From: Aquibacillus koreensis
GTDB lineage: Bacteria > Bacillota > Bacilli > Bacillales > Amphibacillaceae
DNA: 35,581 nucleotides
Direction of reading: 5' to 3'
Assembly: GCF_025154055.1 (NCBI RefSeq)
Contig: NZ_JAOALK010000028.1
Location: 1-35,581 of the forward strand
Positions within the stretch are counted from its first letter, which is position 1; each line of letters opens with the position of its first letter. Made by a program: the position numbers and the translations under genes. The notes beneath the pieces were generated by a model, which worked only from the letters and a program-made list of their open reading frames with translations, searched no databases and was not told the DNA's origin. This document shows, piece by piece, positions 31,110 through 35,581 of this stretch.

Positions 31110-33164
31110 TCATTTCCCCTTATAAAAATTTGCTTTCCATGTTGTTTTTTCAATAAATCGATCAAATACCAATAGCATCGCCGGTAGGAAACAAACAACC
31201 ATAATAAAGGCAAGTAATGCACCACGCCCGAGCAATAGTCCTATCGATGACACAATTGGATTTGACGAAGTGAGGGCTAAAATAAAACCAACACTTGATA
31301 AAATCGATGCAGATACTGCGATCGAAAATATCTTTTCATCAATTGTTTTCTTCATCGCCCTGAACGAAGGCATCTCCTTACGATGTTCCTTATAAGCCTC
31401 TGTAAGCAAGATTCCATAATCGACAGTCGCTGCAAGCTGAACCGTACTGACAATTAAATAACCTACAAAAACTAAGGAAGAATCGGTAAAGTAAGGAACC
31501 GATAAATTAATCCACACAGCAGACTGAATGGTAAGTAATAATACGATTGGGATCGAAATTGATCTAAATGTAATCATTAGAACAATTGCAATGGCGATCA
31601 CTGTCAGTGAATTGACAAGTGTATTATCTTTTTCAACCGTATGTTTCATATCATATAACGTGACGCTTTCACCGAGTACGTGGGCATCATCTTGATAATA
31701 ACTAGCCGCATTGTCCTTTACTGTTTCCACTAATGAAAATGCCTCAGCACCCTCATTACCTGCATTTGTATGCAAAATAATTCTACTGTAGTTGTCCGAA
31801 TAAAACTGTTCTGTAATAGATTCACCCAGATACTCCGGCGGAATGACAGAACTAACAGCACTTACATACGAAAGTACACTTGTCACAGGTTCAAGGTTTT
31901 CTAACTCTTGCACCAACTTCTCTTCTTTTGCGACATCGCCTTTTGGAACAAGTACCACCATTGGCGTGTATTTGCCAAATGTTTCTTCAATTTTGACGAT
32001 ATCACTTCCTGCTCTTGTCGTCTCTGGTTGCTCACCGATTCCATAAATGAAATTCGTTTGTGATTGTGCGAGAAACGCGGGGATGATCACGATAAATACA
32101 ATAATTATACTAGGGATTCTTGTTTTCAATACTGTTCCGCCAATACCCTTTAAGCTTGGTAGTAAAGGCTTGTGTTCTGTTTTATCTATCCATTTATAAA
32201 ACATTAATGTTAAAGCAGGCAAAAAGACCATAACACTAATGAAACTTAAAACAATTCCCTTTACTAGATTGATACCTAAATCGGATCCGATTTCAAAATT
32301 CATAAAGGATAGCGCAATAAATCCAAAGAAGGTGGTCGCTGCACTAGCTGTAATTGCTGGAAAAGATTTTTTCATAGCAAGCTGCATCGCTTCTGCAGGA
32401 TTCGATGTTTGTTTTCGATAATCTTGAAAACTATGAAGCAAGAATATAGCATAGTCTAACGAAACAGCTAACTGTAGGATCGGTGCAACGGATTGTGTCA
32501 CAAACGATACTTCTCCAACAAAAATATTTGTTCCAAGGTTAATCAAGACAGAAACCCCAATCGCTGTTAGGAAAAAGACAGGTTCCATCCAAGATGTAGT
32601 GGATAGTATTAGTATTAAAATGATAATTGGTACTAATAAAGCGGCAGCATATAGGGACTCGTTTCCAGCCATTTTTTGTGAAGTGGCTGTATCTAATGCT
32701 TCCCCTGACATCGCATTTTCTTCCCCAATTAGTTCATAAATTTCATCCGTAATTGCTACCTCATCTCCGTCACGAATACTAAATGAAAAGAGGGCGTTAT
32801 TTTCTTTATAATATGTTTCGACTGTATCTGGATCTGCCATTTCTAATGGTGTTTTTATATCAATCGCATCATCTAACCAGGTAACATCACTTACACCGTC
32901 AACAGCGGCTAGTGCTTCTTTGACCTCAAGTGCCTCTGCTACGGAAACATCATGAATCATGACTCTTGTATTCGGAACAGATCCATCAAATTCTTGTTCC
33001 ATGATGTTCATTGCTTCCATGGACGGAGAGTCATCTGGCAAGTAATCAACCATATTGTAGTTTACTGATACAAAAAACTGTGCGATGGCACTAATAATCG
33101 TTATTGTTATAAAAGCAATAACGACGAGTTTTTTATGTTTTATAATTCGTGCTGCCGTGCTAAT
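31110..33164 (-). CDS. MMPL family (RND-type) transporter, start codon abnormal
   Basis: This RND-like exporter has two sets of hydrophobic segments separated by extracellular loops. Proton-relay-type motifs are LDYAIFLLHSF in the first half and VDYGILLTEAYKEH in the second. The product is about 684 residues from 33164. The first normal ATG, 33053, would delete the first membrane span. Upstream the frame stays open for 37 codons (STAARIIKHKK, then a hydrophobic stretch, then SVNYN) to ATT 33164, and AGAGG is ten bases before it. An ATG at 33174 in the adjacent frame would give MKT then TISTAAR if one base were removed, so a frameshift is the alternative. It is downstream of TetR. Confidence 0.85.
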   Translation of the reverse strand: MSTAARIIKHKKLVVIAFITITIISAIAQFFVSVNYNMVDYLPDDSPSMEAMNIMEQEFDGSVPNTRVMIHDVSVAEALEVKEALAAVDGVSDVTWLDDAIDIKTPLEMADPDTVETYYKENNALFSFSIRDGDEVAITDEIYELIGEENAMSGEALDTATSQKMAGNESLYAAALLVPIIILILILSTTSWMEPVFFLTAIGVSVLINLGTNIFVGEVSFVTQSVAPILQLAVSLDYAIFLLHSFQDYRKQTSNPAEAMQLAMKKSFPAITASAATTFFGFIALSFMNFEIGSDLGINLVKGIVLSFISVMVFLPALTLMFYKWIDKTEHKPLLPSLKGIGGTVLKTRIPSIIIVFIVIIPAFLAQSQTNFIYGIGEQPETTRAGSDIVKIEETFGKYTPMVVLVPKGDVAKEEKLVQELENLEPVTSVLSYVSAVSSVIPPEYLGESITEQFYSDNYSRIILHTNAGNEGAEAFSLVETVKDNAASYYQDDAHVLGESVTLYDMKHTVEKDNTLVNSLTVIAIAIVLMITFRSISIPIVLLLTIQSAVWINLSVPYFTDSSLVFVGYLIVSTVQLAATVDYGILLTEAYKEHRKEMPSFRAMKKTIDEKIFSIAVSASILSSVGFILALTSSNPIVSSIGLLLGRGALLAFIMVVCFLPAMLLVFDRFIEKTTWKANFYKGK

Positions 33165-33243
33165 AGGTCTTCATCCTCTCTTACCTTTCAATTTCGCCTT
33201 GCAAAATGCTAACTAAACATCTAGTAGAAGGGGCAAATCTCTA

Positions 33244-33846
33244 CTATTTCTCTAATCCTACTCTTAATAACTCTATTTGCGATTTAACGTTTTGGAGCGC
33301 TTGTTCATTCGTGATATCTCTTGAGAAACGTTCAATAAAGTTATGGAAGGTAACGGCAGAAATGATTGTCATCACGTGTACTAAATCTTCATTTGAAGAT
33401 ACATTTAATCTTTCTTTGTCTATCTGCTTTTGTATCAGATCAAATTGATCAACAGTTTCCTTATTTGCAAATATCTCGGATAATGTTTCTTCAATTTTAT
33501 GATTCATATTTAGAAATGCATTTTTCATAAAGGAATAATTATCTTCTTCTTCAATCACAGTCTTGAAAAATTCAATAACTGCTTCAAATAGATCTCCCTT
33601 ATGCTTTTTAAGTACCCATAAAAATTGATTTTTTACTTGGTTCGTTAATTCACTTAATAAATAGTAATAAGCATCTTCTTTATCATCAAAATATTGATAA
33701 AAGCTACCGCGTGGAATGTTAGCCGCTTTAATTATATTAGCGATCGATGCTTCAAATAACGGTACTCTTGAAAATTCTTTGCGCAATGCTTGAATTAATA
33801 GTTCTTTCTTATCGTTTGGTAAGTTGTGAAAAGTAATCTTTGGCAT
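33244..33846 (-). CDS. TetR family transcriptional regulator
   Basis: This 200-residue repressor has an N-terminal HTH at about residues 25-60: FEASIANIIKAANIPRGSFYQYFDDKEDAYYYLL is the TetR signature. The C-terminal helical domain (60-200) is the ligand-binding part. ATG 33858 lies inside the AAGGATG ribosome site; 33846 (MPKITFHNLPNDKKELL) is the better start. It sits between the DUF5392-like gene and the MMPL gene, in the same operon. Two palindromes near the operon promoter, TGACAC-type, are its probable operators, giving autoregulation with the transporter. Confidence 0.9.
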   Translation of the reverse strand: MPKITFHNLPNDKKELLIQALRKEFSRVPLFEASIANIIKAANIPRGSFYQYFDDKEDAYYYLLSELTNQVKNQFLWVLKKHKGDLFEAVIEFFKTVIEEEDNYSFMKNAFLNMNHKIEETLSEIFANKETVDQFDLIQKQIDKERLNVSSNEDLVHVMTIISAVTFHNFIERFSRDITNEQALQNVKSQIELLRVGLEK

Positions 33847-33876
33847 TAGATGTTTCATCCTTTTTGTTATGCTTTT

Positions 33877-34308
33877 TTAGAAATGGGATAATCTTTGATT
33901 GTGTTCTTCTTTTAAAAATTCAATGAAATACATGACAGATTGTGTTGGATGATCTTGTAGTAATGTTGTATATTTTTTCTTTAACGTATGGGATGCCACG
34001 TTGCTATTTTTAATTCTCTCTATAATAAAAGCAGAGCTTTGTTGCCATAATACATTCTGTTGATATTTAGCCTCTTTATGAAATGCCCAACCAACTGCAC
34101 CAAGTAATGCATAAAATAATGCTTCGATGATTTGAACCTTAGGCATTACAAACAATAGGATGAATAAATGAAAGAAAGAAATAACGATGAGTGGCATCGC
34201 CCAAAAAGAATACTTTGAAACTTTCTTAGTCATTGGCTTTATTACCTCTTCCAGCTTCTCCAACTCTCTTTTGATAAAATGCGGTTCATCAGTTGTCGAA
34301 ACTAACAT
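33877..34308 (-). CDS. Membrane protein, DUF5392/YwnF-like
   Basis: This 143-residue protein begins with a charged cytoplasmic helix (FIKRELEKLEEVIKPMTKKVSKYSFWA), then two hydrophobic segments (about 36-55 and 60-76) and a helical C-terminal domain rich in Lys and Gln. The layout resembles Bacillus subtilis YwnF (DUF5392), by recall. ATG 34308 follows GGGAGGAAAAGACTT. It is the first gene of the minus-strand operon, read from the promoter at 34379-34407. Function is unknown; co-regulation with the MMPL exporter suggests an envelope role. Confidence 0.72.
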   Translation of the reverse strand: MLVSTTDEPHFIKRELEKLEEVIKPMTKKVSKYSFWAMPLIVISFFHLFILLFVMPKVQIIEALFYALLGAVGWAFHKEAKYQQNVLWQQSSAFIIERIKNSNVASHTLKKKYTTLLQDHPTQSVMYFIEFLKEEHNQRLSHF

Positions 34309-34351
34309 AAGTCTTTTCCTCCCATCTATATAAACGTAGGTGAATTCAATT

Positions 34352-34366
34352 ATGACACGTTGTCAT
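34352..34366. promoter_or_regulatory. Second candidate TetR operator
   Basis: ATGACA-CGT-TGTCAT is an inverted repeat just downstream of the predicted transcription start of the minus-strand operon, with the same TGACAC theme as the spacer palindrome. Confidence 0.6.
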
Positions 34367-34378
34367 ATAACAAAAATA

Positions 34379-34407
34379 ATTATAAGTGACACCGTGTCAC
34401 CTGTCAA
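34379..34407 (-). promoter_or_regulatory. Consensus sigma-A promoter with operator in its spacer
   Basis: On the minus strand TTGACA (34402-34407) and TATAAT (34379-34384), both perfect, are 17 bases apart. The spacer contains GTGACACCGTGTCAC (34386-34400), a perfect palindrome with one central base. A repressor bound there would block RNA polymerase directly; the TetR protein of the operon is the obvious candidate. Confidence 0.85.
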
Positions 34408-34420
34408 TGGAAAAAGAAAA

Positions 34421-34451
34421 TGGAAACAGAGGGACGGTTCTTTTGTTTCCA
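34421..34451 (+). repeat. Dispersed 31-bp repeat, single complete unit
   Basis: TGGAAACA and TGTTTCCA at the ends with GAGGGACGGTTCTTT between. It is the last copy in the window. From 34452 to 34824 I see no gene and no clear signal. Confidence 0.88.
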
Positions 34452-34824
34452 GTGGCAGATGTAGGGTGGATTCACGAGTTAAAGTAGTAGTTATTGTTGC
34501 GCATGGATTATAGGCATAGCATGCTCGCACCGGATATGAAAGACATTAGCTTTGTAGCGTTAGTAGTTACGCTATTGGGCAAATAGTGTTTATACAACTT
34601 GGTGTAATTGATGTCGCAGAATTTATCGAGTTTCTTCTATATAACAGGCATAGCAATACAGAGCGTTCGAAAAAGTTTTCACTATTTACAACATGTGGTG
34701 TAGTTAAACAGGGGCAATAGGTTGTTAAACTAATAGGACAGGCAACCTGTCTTGCTTTTTATTAATAAAAAGGAGTCACATTTGGATAATTGGGTGCATA
34801 GATTACGAATGTAGTATAAATATT

Positions 34825-34888
34825 GAAGGGATGGCGAAGTGGTCAAACGCAGCGGACTGTAAATCCGTTCCTTATGGGTTCGAAGGTT
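34825..34888 (+). pseudogene. tRNA-Tyr fragment, 3' end lost
   Basis: The 5' part of a tRNA-Tyr is intact: acceptor strand GAAGGGA, D-arm GCG...CGC, anticodon arm GCGGA-CTGTAAA-TCCGT with anticodon GTA, and the long variable arm. The sequence matches up to GAAGGTT in the T-arm and then continues as ATGGTGCG, so the T-loop end and the 3' acceptor strand are missing. It cannot fold as a functional tRNA. Confidence 0.8.
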
Positions 34889-34930
34889 ATGGTGCGATGC
34901 TGTAACAGATTGTGACTTTCACTTTTTTAT

Positions 34931-35001
34931 GGCGGCATAGCCAAGTGGTAAGGCAAAGGTCTGCAAAACCTTTATCACCGGTTCAAATCCGGTTGCCGCC
35001 T
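34931..35001 (+). tRNA. tRNA-Cys (GCA)
   Basis: Acceptor stem GGCGGCA (34931-34937) pairs with TGCCGCC (34994-35000). The D-arm is AGCCAAGTGGTAAGGCA, the anticodon loop CTGCAAA with anticodon GCA, and the T-arm CCGGTTCAAATCCGG. The discriminator base is T; CCA is not encoded. A run of T residues follows at once. Confidence 0.97.
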
Positions 35002-35183
35002 TTTTTTTGTTTGTCTTCATTTAAATGAAGTTCACACCAACCCTTATATAGGTAGCTTTTTTGGGAATCCATCCAATGAATAAGTTACTTAATTACTATC
35101 GATAGAATTCTATCTCTTCATTATATAGCCGGCTAAGATTTATTTATTCTTTGATTATGAAAAATTAGTTTGAAAAATGATAT

Positions 35184-35213
35184 TGCTTTTAGTTACGGAA
35201 CCGTGCTATAGTA
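35184..35213 (+). promoter_or_regulatory. Candidate upstream rrn promoter
   Basis: TTGCTT (35184-35189) and TATAGT (35208-35213) are 18 bases apart. It is followed by a small hairpin, TGCCAC/GTGGTA. It is the first of three possible tandem promoters ahead of the rRNA operon. Confidence 0.45.
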
Positions 35214-35277
35214 TATCTCTGCCACCAAAAGTGGTAGTTACTTTATTTCAAATGACTATTTTCTTATGAAAAAGTAG

Positions 35278-35307
35278 TTGACTTATAATTTAATAATGTG
35301 ATATATT
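35278..35307 (+). promoter_or_regulatory. rrn promoter P1 (candidate)
   Basis: TTGACT (35278-35283) and TATATT (35302-35307) with an 18-base spacer, preceded by AT-rich sequence that could serve as an UP element. Confidence 0.65.
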
Positions 35308-35352
35308 ATTCTAGTCGCTTTCGAGGCGATGGAATGTTAAATAAAAAAGTTG

Positions 35353-35381
35353 TTGACAATAAGTGTACAACCTGATAATAT
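35353..35381 (+). promoter_or_regulatory. rrn promoter P2
   Basis: TTGACA (35353-35358) and TAATAT (35376-35381) with a 17-base spacer: a typical strong ribosomal promoter about 120 bases before the 16S gene. Confidence 0.85.
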
Positions 35382-35416
35382 ATAGAGGTTGTCGCAAAAA
35401 AAACAACAACACACAT

Positions 35417-35442
35417 TGATCTTTGAAAACTGAACAAAACAA
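35417..35442 (+). promoter_or_regulatory. rRNA leader boxA antitermination site
   Basis: TTGATCTTTGAAAACTGAAC is the usual Bacillus rRNA leader boxA-type element, which loads Nus factors to prevent termination in the rRNA operon. Confidence 0.8.
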
Positions 35443-35499
35443 TCATTTATGTCAAGCAAGAAAAAAGCTAGTTTTTTGAATGAGTGAACACTCAAACAC

Positions 35500-35581
35500 T
35501 TTATGGAGAGTTTGATCTTGGCTCAGGACGAACGCTGGCGGCGTGCCTAATACATGCAAGTCGAGCGCAGGAAACAAGCTG
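35500..35581 (+). rRNA. 16S ribosomal RNA, 5' end (cut by window edge)
   Basis: TTTATGGAGAGTTTGATC is the conserved 16S start, followed by GGCTCAGGACGAACGCTGGC and the first variable bases GAGCGCAGGAAACAAGC. Only the first 82 bases are inside the window. The start is set by comparison with the mature Bacillus 16S end. Confidence 0.97.

Noticed and set aside
2648-34451. The regular repeats as a CRISPR array
   Set aside because: The copies are kilobases apart, in both orientations and without spacers of uniform length; no cas gene is present.

Overview
The window comes from a low-GC Gram-positive spore-former of the family Bacillaceae. The evidence is three small YjcZ-type sporulation membrane proteins, a T-box leader ahead of argS, strong AGGAGG-type ribosome sites, sigma-A promoters, Fur boxes and a Bacillales-like 16S rRNA 5' end. 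The resemblance is to Oceanobacillus or Virgibacillus relatives; the genus is not settled by what I can read.

Layout. Bases 1-2460 hold an IS91-like element: a tyrosine recombinase overlapping an HUH (Y2) transposase, bordered by strong inverted repeats. Next come glutaminase, a D-Ala-D-Ala carboxypeptidase, T-box-controlled argS, a cupin, a GNAT acetyltransferase, a lipoprotein and a CPBP protease (2.7-10 kb). From 10.3 to 17.1 kb lies a redox and flavin region: an FrnE-like DsbA protein, an HxlR regulator with a palindromic operator, a luciferase-like monooxygenase, FMN reductase, Mn-type superoxide dismutase, a riboflavin kinase/FAD synthetase, a second FMN reductase, a 7Fe ferredoxin, a membrane protein and a DGC zinc-binding protein. 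Bases 17.1-18.3 kb are an island of very small proteins. A GH120 beta-xylosidase with a divergent AraC regulator follows, then YqcI/YcgG and HAD proteins.

From 22.8 to 27.1 kb is an iron-siderophore module: two FecCD permeases and a ferredoxin-NADP-reductase-like flavoprotein face a binding lipoprotein across two Fur boxes. No ATPase gene is present, so a shared one elsewhere is expected. Two more YjcZ genes, an XhlA-like protein and an NmrA-like oxidoreductase lead to a minus-strand operon (DUF5392-like protein, TetR regulator, MMPL transporter, secreted helical-repeat partner). That operon is read from a consensus promoter whose spacer is a perfect palindrome. The window ends with a broken tRNA-Tyr, an intact tRNA-Cys, rrn promoters, boxA and the start of 16S rRNA.

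The most striking unexplained structure is a dispersed 31-bp repeat (ends TGGAAACA / TGTTTCCA, core GGGACGGTTCT). It occurs at 13 intergenic loci, often as inverted pairs whose variable bases match between arms. The most interesting gene-level observations are the flavin/superoxide cluster, the MMPL gene that lacks a normal start codon, and the tRNA-Tyr cut inside its T-loop.
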